DNA from: GH45 sp046704385
GTDB lineage: Bacteria > Bacteroidota > Bacteroidia > Bacteroidales > SZUA-534
NCBI GenBank assembly: GCA_046704385.1
Contig: JBJKSB010000036.1
Coordinates: 1 to 64,000, forward strand
Direction of reading: 5' to 3'
DNA: 64,000 bases
Under the pieces are notes generated by a model that saw only the letters and a program-made list of their open reading frames with translations, was not told the origin of the DNA and did no database searches. Position numbers and translations under genes: made by a program. Positions 25,298 through 34,082 of this stretch are shown here, in pieces. Every line of letters starts with the position of its first letter. Positions within the stretch are counted from its first letter, which is position 1.

Positions 25298-25397
25298 TTA
25301 ACTCTCAAAATTTTGGTACTACAATTTAGTATTTTATTTCAATTTAATTTATCCGGTATATAAATTGAGACATTTTGTGGGATCAAACGATTAGGTT

Positions 25398-25533
25398 TTT
25401 CGCCTACCCGCGAAAGTTTGTTTCAAAGGTGCATGAGCTTTTCGTGTTGTCCGAAAGTTTGTTGCACCACTGCATGGGCTTTTCGGAGTTCCCGAAAGTT
25501 TATTACCCTGCAGCTGCAGGGTGTTTTCGGGAA
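25398..25533. repeat. Tandem 41-bp hairpin repeats (about 3.5 copies)
   Basis: CGAAAGTTT recurs at 25411, 25452 and 25493, exactly 41 nt apart, and GCTTTTCG closes the first two units (25437-25444, 25478-25485), so each unit can fold as a CGAAA...TTTCG hairpin with TGCATG near the middle. A partial unit tail (TTTTTCG) precedes the first copy. The third unit is rebuilt into a nested hairpin: TTCCCGAAA (25489-25497) and TTTCGGGAA (25525-25533) enclose the 18-bp palindrome ACCCTGCAGCTGCAGGGT (25505-25522). The array lies between the stop of the TolB-like gene and the plsC start region. Confidence 0.8.
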
Positions 25534-25560
25534 GCCCTGTTATATTATATTATTCCGGTT

Positions 25561-27069
25561 TTACAATTTTGTATTTGTAACAAACGCAATTCTTTTACTG
25601 TCGGGCGACCAACTAGGAACATTGATAGTTCCCTGACCTCCGTAAATATATCCGATTACTTTTGGTGTCCCTCCTTCATAAGGCATCAGCCTCAACAAAC
25701 AATTTTTGTAAAAAGGATGATCGCCCGGATTGATATCTTTCGGGAACGAAATAAAAACTATCCATTTTTTATCGGGACTTACATGAGGAAACCAGTCGTT
25801 ATAATCATCAAATGTTAATTGGGTCTGGTTTTTGCAATTGGGATCCATCCGCCATAATTTCATTTTTCCGGTTCGTACCGAATTAAAGTATATGTACTTT
25901 CCATCAGGACTGTATTCCGAACCATCATCAAGGGTCTTGAAGTTGGTAAGCTGCGTTTCCTTTCCTGAGGCAACATCCACAGCATATATATCATACTGGC
26001 CATTCCGGTCACCAGTGAAAATCATGGTTTTTTTATCGGGCGACCAACCATGCAGATACGATGCAGGCATTCCGGGTTTTGTAACTCTTACGGGTACCGA
26101 ATCGCCCTCAATCGGCAAATAAAAAACAGCCGAGTTGCCTCCGTTGCCGGGATCGTGATAGCTGATGCCCATTAATTTTCCATCGAAAGTCAACACATGG
26201 TCGTTGTTGTTATTGGTGGCAAAGCCGGTATTCATATGAGTGATGGAACCGCTTTCCAAATCGTATTTGTATAAATGACCCTTGGTGTTATAAATTAACG
26301 TTTTACCATCGGGAGTCCAGTTTGGTGCCTGGATGGAATGAGCCGAACTATACAATATTTTACGGTTGCCTGTTTCAACATCCATTACCTCAAGGTGGCT
26401 ACCAATATATTCTTTATAAGGAATAAAATCAGCATCAGCCGGGCGTACAATTCTCACATTACGGTAAATAGCTTTTTCAATAACATCAGCATCATGCGAA
26501 CAAACATAAATACCTACATATATTTCGTTATCTAGTGGAAGCGAATCCAGCTTAACCTCTGTAAATTCACCACCAAACTTCGCTGTCGACATGATAAAGG
26601 CGTTGCCGATCCTCTCCAGCTGAATTACATTGGGCATCGAATCCGTTGACCGTATTTCCTCAGTTTGTCCGTTAACGGTTTCCCGATATTGTAATGAGGT
26701 CAGACCATCACCATGAACCGTAGCATTCACATGGGGTGAATTACTATCCAGTTGATTTCTCACCATCCAGCCCACTTTGCGGTGAGCAACTACGCCTTTA
26801 CCCACAAACTTAACCTCGGCCCGCAGAATAAAATCTCCCTGCAGGGTTGTCCATAAATACTGGAATTCGTCGCCGTTAAACCACATGTTGGTACCTGAAC
26901 CGGTGATGGTATAGGTCCCATCAGCCTCGTTATACATTGAAGTACCTTTGTTTTTACAGTTTCCAACATCGGTGTTACTATCGAAAATGCCAATTTTATG
27001 TTGGCTCCAGCCTGATAAAGTCATGAATAAAAGAATTTGAATTATAATTATCGATTTTAGTTTTGTCAT
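25561..27069 (-). CDS. TolB-like PD40 propeller protein, exported
   Basis: Secreted or periplasmic protein of 502 aa. I take ATG 27069 (MTKLKSIIIIQILLFMTLSG, cleavage after SGWSQ); the longer frame adds an implausible N-terminus. An N-terminal beta-sandwich domain (about 25-195, FNGDEFQYLWTTLQGDFIL, RKVGWMVRN) resembles DUF1349/concanavalin-like domains. Five to six TolB-type blades follow (SPDKKTMIFTGDRNGQYDIY, SPDGKYIYFNSVRTGKMKLW, SPDKKWIVFISFPKD, SPDSKRIAFVTN). It ends the minus-strand run that includes the oxidoreductase and DUF1080 genes but is separated from them by a 397-nt hairpin-rich gap. A binding or esterase-accessory role in glycan use is possible; no catalytic residues are evident. 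Confidence 0.75.
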   Translation of the reverse strand: MTKLKSIIIIQILLFMTLSGWSQHKIGIFDSNTDVGNCKNKGTSMYNEADGTYTITGSGTNMWFNGDEFQYLWTTLQGDFILRAEVKFVGKGVVAHRKVGWMVRNQLDSNSPHVNATVHGDGLTSLQYRETVNGQTEEIRSTDSMPNVIQLERIGNAFIMSTAKFGGEFTEVKLDSLPLDNEIYVGIYVCSHDADVIEKAIYRNVRIVRPADADFIPYKEYIGSHLEVMDVETGNRKILYSSAHSIQAPNWTPDGKTLIYNTKGHLYKYDLESGSITHMNTGFATNNNNDHVLTFDGKLMGISYHDPGNGGNSAVFYLPIEGDSVPVRVTKPGMPASYLHGWSPDKKTMIFTGDRNGQYDIYAVDVASGKETQLTNFKTLDDGSEYSPDGKYIYFNSVRTGKMKLWRMDPNCKNQTQLTFDDYNDWFPHVSPDKKWIVFISFPKDINPGDHPFYKNCLLRLMPYEGGTPKVIGYIYGGQGTINVPSWSPDSKRIAFVTNTKL

Positions 27070-27466
27070 GTTTTTGAGTTTTTTTCTGTACAATTTATAT
27101 ATTATTGTCTGACTCTCTGTAATACACAAGCATACCTCACTTTCCACTCAGCTATTTGGATTACATGGTATTACCTTAGCAGAAATGCATAGTTTAGTTA
27201 AAATTAAAGATAAACGATTGATTAAACTGACAAAGTCATTATATTGCTTTTTTCTCTTTTAGGGAAAATCCCTACAGGGAAAAGGGTACTAAAACAAATA
27301 TATATAATAAGTACCCTTTTCCCGCCAATTGGCGGGATTACCCTAATCAGGGGAGATCGAAGAAATTGAAGCCTGTACTTAGCCAAACATTTTAATTTAA
27401 CATATGTTTTATCCAAAATTCTACCATTGCTTTTCTAGCGAACAGGTTTTAACATTCAAGCTACTT
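27070..27466. other. Hairpin-rich gap between isomerase-like and TolB-like genes
   Basis: No credible gene. GGGAAAAGGGTACT (27277-27290) and AGTACCCTTTTCCC (27310-27323) form a perfect 14-bp stem. The 16-bp palindrome CCCGCCAATTGGCGGG (27321-27336) overlaps the right arm, so two alternative structures compete. Weaker GGGA/TCCC pairs flank them (27261-27282, 27341-27356). On the minus strand, this RNA lies between two co-oriented genes and could attenuate or terminate read-through. Confidence 0.65.
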
Positions 27467-28315
27467 TTATTCATTCGGCTTTAAATGCTCGCGTAAATAG
27501 CTTAGCGTCGTCTTAATATCCTGATCTGGATTATCCCAATCGTATTCGTTTTCAATGGTAATTACCCCGTTAAAATGAAGACTTTTTAGTTCGTTCAAAA
27601 AAGCCTCAGTATCCAAAACACCGGTCCCGAAAGGAACTGTGTGTGCATCCAGGTTATTAAATTCGTTCATATCCTTAATGTGCATGGTTATTAACCTTCC
27701 TTTGGTTTTTTTGAGCATCTCCACCGGATCGAGGCCTGAACGCATCCAATGTCCGTTGTCGGCACAAAAACCCAGGCCATAACCTTTATCTTTAATATGA
27801 TCGATAACAATTTGAGGGTCCCAATACCGATTACCTGTAGCATGATTATGTACGGCTATGTTAATTACATAGGCCTGGGTTAAGGAATCCAGTAAATCAA
27901 AATCCTTAAATTCGGGTTCAGAATTCAGGGTTTCAATACCCATTGCTTTAGCAAAATCGAACAGTTTTATCCATTCTTCTTTTGTATTGCAGGTAACCAC
28001 ACCGTATTGAACCAACTGTAAACCATTTTTCTTAAGAATTGATTTTATAAGCTCACGATCAGACCCCGGCATGGTAAAACCAGTTTTCGCATCATTTCCG
28101 GCTTTTATGGTTTGCCCCGGATACATTTCGATGTATTTAAATCCAAGGGCAGCTGCACGTTTGGCCGTCTCCTCAAAGGTAAATCTATTATACGACCAGG
28201 TCTGCAAGGCTATACGAATAGGCTGATCACATTCAACAGCTTCTTCCTGGGCCATTGAAAATTGACAAAAAACAAGGCCAACAACAGCTAATAAAAGTAA
28301 TTTTAGTTCACTCAT
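27467..28315 (-). CDS. Sugar phosphate isomerase/epimerase-like TIM barrel, exported
   Basis: Protein of 282 aa in the xylose-isomerase-like/AP endonuclease 2 TIM-barrel family. A signal peptide (about 1-22, FCQFSMAQ) marks it as periplasmic. The barrel shows IALQTWSYNRFTFEET, GFKYIEMYPG, IAVHNHATG, GFCADNGHWMRSG, ITMHIKDM and GVITIENEYDW, which carry the Glu, His, Asp and Glu residues that bind a divalent metal in this family. Its start overlaps the stop of the DUF1080 gene by 4 nt (ATGA). In related Bacteroidota clusters such proteins act on oxidised glycosides or their dehydrated products; here that is inference from context. Confidence 0.85.
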   Translation of the reverse strand: MSELKLLLLAVVGLVFCQFSMAQEEAVECDQPIRIALQTWSYNRFTFEETAKRAAALGFKYIEMYPGQTIKAGNDAKTGFTMPGSDRELIKSILKKNGLQLVQYGVVTCNTKEEWIKLFDFAKAMGIETLNSEPEFKDFDLLDSLTQAYVINIAVHNHATGNRYWDPQIVIDHIKDKGYGLGFCADNGHWMRSGLDPVEMLKKTKGRLITMHIKDMNEFNNLDAHTVPFGTGVLDTEAFLNELKSLHFNGVITIENEYDWDNPDQDIKTTLSYLREHLKPNE

Positions 28316-29064
28316 AGTTTTTTGATTTTAATGTTCCGGAACCAAACGTCATCACCATGATCCTGCAACCCTATGTAACCTTCGCTGGCTGTATTTATGA
28401 AATTTGGATATTCGGCAAATTTACTGTCGGCACACATTTTTTTCCAGTCGTCCGTCCATAAATGATATTCCAATACATTTTCACCATTCATCCAATGAAC
28501 CACTGTCCCTTTATAAACGGTAATTTTTACCTGGTTCCATTCACCTGCGGGTTTGGCATTTTGAGGTTTGGCAGGAATTAAATCGTATAATGATCCGGCT
28601 TGCCGGTTTCCGTCCTTGCCAAGCTTAGCATCAGGATGTTTAGCATTGTCCAGTATTTGCATCTCAGGCGATGATTTCCAGATAGGATCGCCTGGCGTAG
28701 AATCATTACCGCAAATTTCCTGGGCGAGATAGAAAATTCCACTATTACCACCTTCAGAAATTTTCCATTCCAGGCTTAATTCAAAATTACTGAACTTCTG
28801 GCGGGTAATGATGTCACCACCATTGTTTGCACCGGCTTCACCTCTTCCCGATCCTGCAACGTGAATGGTGCCATCCTCAGTTACTGACCAGGCACCCGGC
28901 ACCTCATCTTTACAATAACCTCTCCATTGATCCATGGTTTTACCATCAAACAATAATTGCCAGCCTTCTGCAATTTCATCCTTGGTCAATTTATTCTGAC
29001 CAACAATTCTCTGAAATGATGAAAAAGCCAAGGCAATAACTACAATAAAAACTGTTTTTTTCAT
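28312..29064 (-). CDS. DUF1080 (3-keto-disaccharide hydrolase family) protein, exported
   Basis: Periplasmic protein of 250 aa. I take the ATG at 29064 (MKKTVFIVVIALAFSSFQ, a clear signal peptide); the longer frame would add a non-signal N-terminus. The single DUF1080 domain shows WQLLFDGKTMDQWRG, WSVTEDGTIHV, FELSLEWKISEGGNSGI, PEMQILDN, WNQVKI and the ending FRNIKIKKL. DUF1080 proteins include enzymes that cleave 3-keto-glycosides. It is flanked by a Tat-type Gfo/Idh/MocA oxidoreductase and the isomerase-like gene, which supports action on an oxidised sugar made in the periplasm. Confidence 0.87.
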   Translation of the reverse strand: MKKTVFIVVIALAFSSFQRIVGQNKLTKDEIAEGWQLLFDGKTMDQWRGYCKDEVPGAWSVTEDGTIHVAGSGRGEAGANNGGDIITRQKFSNFELSLEWKISEGGNSGIFYLAQEICGNDSTPGDPIWKSSPEMQILDNAKHPDAKLGKDGNRQAGSLYDLIPAKPQNAKPAGEWNQVKITVYKGTVVHWMNGENVLEYHLWTDDWKKMCADSKFAEYPNFINTASEGYIGLQDHGDDVWFRNIKIKKL

Positions 29065-29090
29065 ATTTATGGGTTTTAAAATGTTTCTTA

Positions 29091-30569
29091 CTAAATTGAC
29101 CATCCTTGCCGATAGGTATGTTTAATCAATTCTTCGGCAGTAGCTTTGGCATTTACGGTGTCATACCGGGTATCGAAATGTGGGTGTCCGTCAATTACAG
29201 CAAATTTATCCGATTTTACCACTTTTATCTGATCATTATCACCAATATTGGTGAATTTCATGTTGGCTCCATCCCACAGTAATTCACGTTTTAAGTCCTG
29301 CAAACGTACTGCAACCACTCCCATAACCACCGTTTCGTTCAGTGGTCCTGAATAGGAGAAATTTGAGCTTGGCATCAGGTCTTTTTCCATGGCAGTATTA
29401 TATCCCAATTTACAGGCATTTACCCAGTCCATATAATGGCCCGCATCAATACGCCTTAAAACTTTAGGCACGTCAGGATTTTCTCTTCCCAAAATAAAAG
29501 GATTAGCTGCATAACAACCTGACATCAGTTTGCCTTTGGTTCCAATAAATAAAGTTCCGCCATTTCCGTCGCGGCCCATCATTTCGCCATCGGCAAGTTC
29601 TTCAGGACGTGGTGGTAGCATACCTCCATCCCACCATGTAACCTTAACTTCAGGCATATTTACATTCATAACTTTATCGCGCTGAGGAAATACGTACTGA
29701 ACCATTTCAGCCACAGGTGCCGATTCGGTATTGAACATGGTTGAACTTCCCTGAACTTTGGTGGGATATTTTAAATTTAAAGCCTTCACGATAGGATCCA
29801 TTATATGACAGGCCATATCACCCAATGCGCCTGTGCCAAAATCCCACCATCCGCGCCAATTCCACGGATGATAAACCTGGTTATATGGACGTTCCTTTGC
29901 CGGACCTAAAAACAAATCCCATTTCAAGGTATCTGGCGGAGTTTGTGCTTCAGTTGGCCTTTCCAAGCCCTGCGGCCAGATAGGCCGGTTAGTCCAGGCA
30001 TGTACTTCTTTTACCTCACCTATTTCGCCGTTCCAAATCCATTCACAAATCTGACGGATGCCTTCACCTGAGTTCCCCTGGTTTCCCATTTGGGTAACTA
30101 CTTTGTATTTCTGTGCATATTCTGTCATTTGGCGCGATTCCCAAACCGCGTGGGTTAAGGGTTTCTCACAATATACATGCTTGCCCATCTGCATAGCGGT
30201 TAATGCAATAATGGCATGCGTATGGTCAGGTGTACCGACCACCACAGCATCAAAGCTATCTTTAAGCTCATCAAACATCTTGCGCCAATCGTAATATTTT
30301 TTAGCGTCCGGGAATTCATTAAAAGTACCCGCTGCATATTTCCAATCCACATCGCAAAGCGCAACAATATTCTCCGAGCGCAATTCTTTAATTACGCCCC
30401 CTCCACGGCCTCCAACTCCAACACCTACAATGTTTAACTTATCGCTGGGCGCTTTATGCCCCAACCCACTGACTACATAGCTGGGTAGAATGGTGAACCC
30501 GGCCGTAGTAATCGCCATGTTTTTGATAAACTTACGACGACTGATTTCGTTATTGTTTGTTGGTTCCAT
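29091..30569 (-). CDS. Gfo/Idh/MocA family oxidoreductase with Tat signal
   Basis: NAD(P)-dependent oxidoreductase of 492 aa. The twin-arginine leader SRRKFIKNM (about 9-17) and the hydrophobic stretch to about residue 38 indicate export of the folded, cofactor-loaded enzyme. The Rossmann segment NIVGVGVGGRGGGVI (about 45-59), VGTPDHTHA and the YCEKPLTH motif (lysine of the EKP triad) are family hallmarks; the large C-terminal domain has DFGTGALGDMACH, matching the periplasmic branch common in Bacteroidota and Planctomycetes. Likely substrate: a glucoside oxidised at C3. It begins 8 nt before the stop of the cytoplasmic homologue upstream and precedes DUF1080. Confidence 0.9.
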   Translation of the reverse strand: MEPTNNNEISRRKFIKNMAITTAGFTILPSYVVSGLGHKAPSDKLNIVGVGVGGRGGGVIKELRSENIVALCDVDWKYAAGTFNEFPDAKKYYDWRKMFDELKDSFDAVVVGTPDHTHAIIALTAMQMGKHVYCEKPLTHAVWESRQMTEYAQKYKVVTQMGNQGNSGEGIRQICEWIWNGEIGEVKEVHAWTNRPIWPQGLERPTEAQTPPDTLKWDLFLGPAKERPYNQVYHPWNWRGWWDFGTGALGDMACHIMDPIVKALNLKYPTKVQGSSTMFNTESAPVAEMVQYVFPQRDKVMNVNMPEVKVTWWDGGMLPPRPEELADGEMMGRDGNGGTLFIGTKGKLMSGCYAANPFILGRENPDVPKVLRRIDAGHYMDWVNACKLGYNTAMEKDLMPSSNFSYSGPLNETVVMGVVAVRLQDLKRELLWDGANMKFTNIGDNDQIKVVKSDKFAVIDGHPHFDTRYDTVNAKATAEELIKHTYRQGWSI

Positions 30570-30577
30570 ATTAAAAA

Positions 30578-31621
30578 TTATAAGGTTATTACTTTCTTTT
30601 GTTTTGAACTTTCCAACGCTGTAATTATGATTATAATCGCATTTAAAGCTTCACGGGCTGTAACCGCTAAAGAATCTCCATGTCGAACGGCCTGATAAAC
30701 ATTATCGAAAAAGCCCATATAATTCCCTGGTTGGGTTTTAATTTTTTTGCGGACTTCTGCCCCATTTTCAACGATATTTAAAATTCCATATAGATTTTCA
30801 TCATCTGTACCCCAACTATCGCCTTTAGGCAATGCACCATTTTTCAGCAGGTTTTCCTGGGGGTCGAGGCCGTATTTTATAAACGATCCTTTATCTCCAT
30901 GAATGATGAAATGAGGGCCCAATTCTTTTACTATAACTCCGGCTTTTAACTTTACCCTAAGCTTTTCATAGTATAAAATAACTTCAAAAGTATCGTCAAC
31001 CACTCCCTCTTTTCGTGCGATCCGCACATCGCCAAACACCGCTTTTGGCATTCCGAAAAGAGTCAATGCCTGATCGATAAGATGGGGACCCAAATCAAAA
31101 AAGACACCACTACCCGGTAAATCGTGGCTTCGCCAGTTTGTCATATCATGTTCGGGACGAAACCGGTCGAAATGAACCTCGTACTCTGAAATGTTACCCA
31201 AAGCTCCTGATTCAATAATTTCCTTAACGGTTTTAAAATCACCATCCCATCGTCGATTTTGAAATACAGCAAGTATTTTTTGCTGCCTGTTGGCCAGATC
31301 AATCAATTTTTTACCCTCTTCAAGGTTGGTCACAAAGGGTTTTTCAACAATTACATGTTTTCCGGCCTTTAATGCCTTTCCAACTTGTGAAAAATGTTCG
31401 GTGTTTGGTGATGCTACCACTACCAGTTCAATTTCCGTATTGTTAATAATCTGATCAGCATCAGTAACTATTTCAACTTCAGGATACAGTTCATTTATTT
31501 CCTTATTACGGCTTGAACATATTTTGACAATTTGAAAATTTTCACTTACCTGTAAAAAAGGTGCCTGGAATATCTTTCCCGATAAACCAAATCCAATTAT
31601 TCCTACTTTTATAGGATCCAT
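30578..31621 (-). CDS. Gfo/Idh/MocA family oxidoreductase, cytoplasmic
   Basis: Enzyme of 347 aa without a signal peptide. Rossmann motif GIIGFGLSGKIFQAP (8-22), VVASPNTEHF, VEKPFV and the DLGPHLIDQALTLFG region place it in the Gfo/Idh/MocA family, close to the YdgJ/scyllo-inositol dehydrogenase-like branch. It is the first gene of the minus-strand run that continues with the Tat-exported homologue, DUF1080 and the isomerase-like protein. It may reduce or re-oxidise the imported keto-sugar in the cytoplasm; the direction is not deducible. Confidence 0.9.
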   Translation of the reverse strand: MDPIKVGIIGFGLSGKIFQAPFLQVSENFQIVKICSSRNKEINELYPEVEIVTDADQIINNTEIELVVVASPNTEHFSQVGKALKAGKHVIVEKPFVTNLEEGKKLIDLANRQQKILAVFQNRRWDGDFKTVKEIIESGALGNISEYEVHFDRFRPEHDMTNWRSHDLPGSGVFFDLGPHLIDQALTLFGMPKAVFGDVRIARKEGVVDDTFEVILYYEKLRVKLKAGVIVKELGPHFIIHGDKGSFIKYGLDPQENLLKNGALPKGDSWGTDDENLYGILNIVENGAEVRKKIKTQPGNYMGFFDNVYQAVRHGDSLAVTAREALNAIIIIITALESSKQKKVITL

Positions 31622-32019
31622 AAAGTTTATTTTAATTAATATTTACTACACTGAGGTGGTTGTCAATTGAAAATACCGGAACCCATTAATGTTTTGCAAA
31701 AAAGACCCCTCCCGGTATCGTTTCTCTCAAATTTAAGAAACCGTCATTAAATTTCAAAGTGTAATTTATTAGCATATAATGATTAGCACAAATTTTCATT
31801 GAGCAATATACTCCCAAATGGTATTTTATAGTCGTTTAAAAAAATTTAATGAGGATTTTTAAGAGGTTTTGATTTTTATTTAATGCTGCTCAAAACTTTG
31901 AGGATAATAAAAAACTAACTGTACAATATTGGAACATAATTGTACAATTTTGAACATAGGCTTGTCCCCAAATTCATAATTTTGATTCTAAACCAATACT
32001 AATATTAAAATCAACCACT
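31622..32019. other. Divergent intergenic region (oxidoreductase operon / GH16)
   Basis: No gene seen. It carries the start regions of both the minus-strand oxidoreductase run and the GH16 gene. Two direct copies of TGTACAAT lie 21 nt apart (31920-31927 and 31941-31948), each followed by a TTG(G)AACATA segment; they overlap the candidate -33 region of the GH16 promoter and could be an operator. Confidence 0.4.
31949..31984 (+). promoter_or_regulatory. Candidate Bacteroidota promoter for the GH16 gene
   Basis: TTTG at 31949-31952 and TAATTTTG at 31977-31984, separated by 24 nt, match the -33/-7 boxes of Bacteroidota sigma-ABfr promoters (TTTG and TAnnTTTG). The ATG follows 35 nt after the -7 box. 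The spacing is slightly long. Confidence 0.4.
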
Positions 32020-34005
32020 ATGAAGAAACATTTATTTTTTGTTTTCATCGTTTTTGCGTATATATCAGTTAATGCGCAATGGACTCTTGAATGGAGCGAC
32101 GAATTTAATTACACTGGTTCACCTGATGAAGCCAGTTGGAACATGGAAAACTGGACTCCGGGTTGGGTAAACGACGAGGTTCAGGCTTACACCGATCGAA
32201 TTGAAAATGCTTATGTCGAAAATGGGCATTTGACCATTGCTGCATTAAAAGACAATTACAATGGTTGGACGTGGACATCGGCCCGTTTACAAACTGCCGG
32301 TAAACATGATGCGTTGTATGGCAGAATTGAAGTGCGGGCCATTTTACCCGAAGGAACCGGTACCTGGCCTGCAATATGGATGCTCCCAACTGACTGGGTT
32401 TACGGGAACTGGCCTACCTGTGGCGAAATTGATATCATGGAACATGTTGGTTTTGATCCGGGTGTTGTCCACGCTTCATGCCATACCGAAAGTTACAATC
32501 ATACCATTAATACACAGGTTACTTTTCAAACACTGGTTCCTGATTATAGCACTGCTTATCATGTTTATGCCATTGAATGGACTCCTGATGCTTTAAAAAT
32601 GTTTGTAGATGACAATAACTATTTCATTTTTGAAAATGAACACACCGGTTACGCTGCCTGGCCTTTCGATAAACCATTTCATCTGATACTGAATGTTGCC
32701 ATGGGAGGAAGTTGGGGAGGCCGGATTGACAGAAAACTCACCTCAGCTGAAATGCTTGTTGATTATGTAAGAATGTATTCGTACAATGCCCCAACCGATA
32801 CCGAAGCTCCGGGTAATCCTCCTTCAGTTTCAGGTGTCCCCGGTTCATCATCTGTAGCCCTTACATGGGAACCCTCAATAGATAATTATAGCGTTAAACA
32901 ATATGATATCTATAAAGATAACACCTTAGTTGGCAGTACCATTTGGCACAATTATAATGTGTCGGGGCTTGATGCGTTAACGAACTATTCATTTAAGGTT
33001 GCTGCCCGTGATTATAGCGGAAATGTGTCTGGTTTTACCTCAACCAGTGTTTCAACCACTGACATTACATTTCAGGATATTCCCGGAATTGTTGAAGCAG
33101 AAAATTATGATGCCCAATTTGGAGTTCAAACCGAAACCACCGCTGATGTAGGTGGAGGATTAAACGTAGGTTGGATTGATTCCGGCGATTGGATGGATTA
33201 CTGGGTTAACACATCTTCAGAGAGCGATTTTATTGTTGATTTCAGGACAGCCAGCATGAGTGGTGGCGGAATGATTGAATTACAGGATGCCGGCTCCAAT
33301 ACCCTGAGCAACACTACTATACCGGCAACTGGAGACTGGCAAGCCTGGACTACCGTTTCATCAGACCTCATCCATTTACCTTCGGGAACCAGTAAAATAA
33401 GAGTTTTTGCCAGTGCCGGAGGATTTAATTTAAACTGGCTCGAATTCAGGGCAGTCTCTGCCGGCAATGATACTGAAGCTCCAACTTCACCCCCAAACTT
33501 ATCAGTGAGTACTACTACCACAACGGCTGATTTAACATGGGATGTTTCAACCGATAATATAGCTGTTGCGGGTTACAATATTTACCTGGATGGTCAGTTT
33601 GTGGAATCAGTTCAGAATCTTTCCTATCAATTTACAGGACTTACCAAACGTACAGGATATGATTTTGGAGTGAGCGCTTTTGATGCCACCGGAAATGAAT
33701 CAGTTATAAGCGTTATAAGCACAAGAACCAAAGCCAAAAGCGGATTTTTAGCAGTTAATGACTCTAAATCGGACATTCAGGTGTATCCTAATCCAGCTGA
33801 TAAAAATTTATATATCCGGTTAAACGAAAATTTACAGGGTGCACAAATTACCCTCTATAATGTTTCAGGTCTTAAACTGGTAAATTACCAACAGGTTTAT
33901 AATGAACAATTACAAATTGATATGAGTATGTATTCTCAGGGCGTTTACATTTTACAAATAACTAAAGATCAGACTAATCAAATGTTTAGAATTGTTAAAG
34001 AATAA
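32020..34005 (+). CDS. Glycoside hydrolase family 16 beta-glucanase with FN3, CBM6-like and T9SS domains
   Basis: Secreted endo-beta-glucanase of 661 aa. Signal peptide 1-19 (ISVNA). The GH16 domain (20-265) has the catalytic signature EIDIMEHVG, with Glu136 as nucleophile, Asp138, and Glu141 as acid/base; the extra Met in the motif is typical of laminarinase-type (beta-1,3 or mixed-linkage) enzymes. An FN3 domain (about 268-350), a CBM6-like domain (about 353-485, IPGIVEAENYDAQFG, WIDSGDWMDYWVN, FNLNWLEF), a second FN3 (about 490-575) and a T9SS type A domain (IQVYPNPADKNLYI to the end) follow. It is the likely surface endo-enzyme feeding the GH3 glucosidase and the periplasmic oxidative cluster nearby. 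Confidence 0.93.
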   Translation: MKKHLFFVFIVFAYISVNAQWTLEWSDEFNYTGSPDEASWNMENWTPGWVNDEVQAYTDRIENAYVENGHLTIAALKDNYNGWTWTSARLQTAGKHDALYGRIEVRAILPEGTGTWPAIWMLPTDWVYGNWPTCGEIDIMEHVGFDPGVVHASCHTESYNHTINTQVTFQTLVPDYSTAYHVYAIEWTPDALKMFVDDNNYFIFENEHTGYAAWPFDKPFHLILNVAMGGSWGGRIDRKLTSAEMLVDYVRMYSYNAPTDTEAPGNPPSVSGVPGSSSVALTWEPSIDNYSVKQYDIYKDNTLVGSTIWHNYNVSGLDALTNYSFKVAARDYSGNVSGFTSTSVSTTDITFQDIPGIVEAENYDAQFGVQTETTADVGGGLNVGWIDSGDWMDYWVNTSSESDFIVDFRTASMSGGGMIELQDAGSNTLSNTTIPATGDWQAWTTVSSDLIHLPSGTSKIRVFASAGGFNLNWLEFRAVSAGNDTEAPTSPPNLSVSTTTTTADLTWDVSTDNIAVAGYNIYLDGQFVESVQNLSYQFTGLTKRTGYDFGVSAFDATGNESVISVISTRTKAKSGFLAVNDSKSDIQVYPNPADKNLYIRLNENLQGAQITLYNVSGLKLVNYQQVYNEQLQIDMSMYSQGVYILQITKDQTNQMFRIVKE

Positions 34006-34028
34006 AGTAAAAGTTATAATGAGAAATG

Positions 34029-34058
34029 AGCTTCCTGATTTTTGGAAGCCCATTTTTA
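34029..34058 (+). terminator. Rho-independent terminator after the GH16 gene
   Basis: GCTTCC (34030-34035) and GGAAGC (34044-34049) form a stem with an 8-nt loop, followed by a T-rich tail (CATTTTTATT). It lies 24 nt after the stop codon. Confidence 0.65.
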
Positions 34059-34082
34059 TTATTAAGAATATTAGTTGTAAAA

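Noticed and set aside
25398..25533. Possible CRISPR array at the 41-bp repeats
   Set aside because: Units are directly adjacent and diverged with no unique spacers. No cas genes are in the window, so it is a tandem hairpin array.
27222..27416. 64-codon minus-strand frame across the hairpin gap
   Set aside because: It reads through the inverted repeats, which dictate its sequence, and has no recognisable domain.
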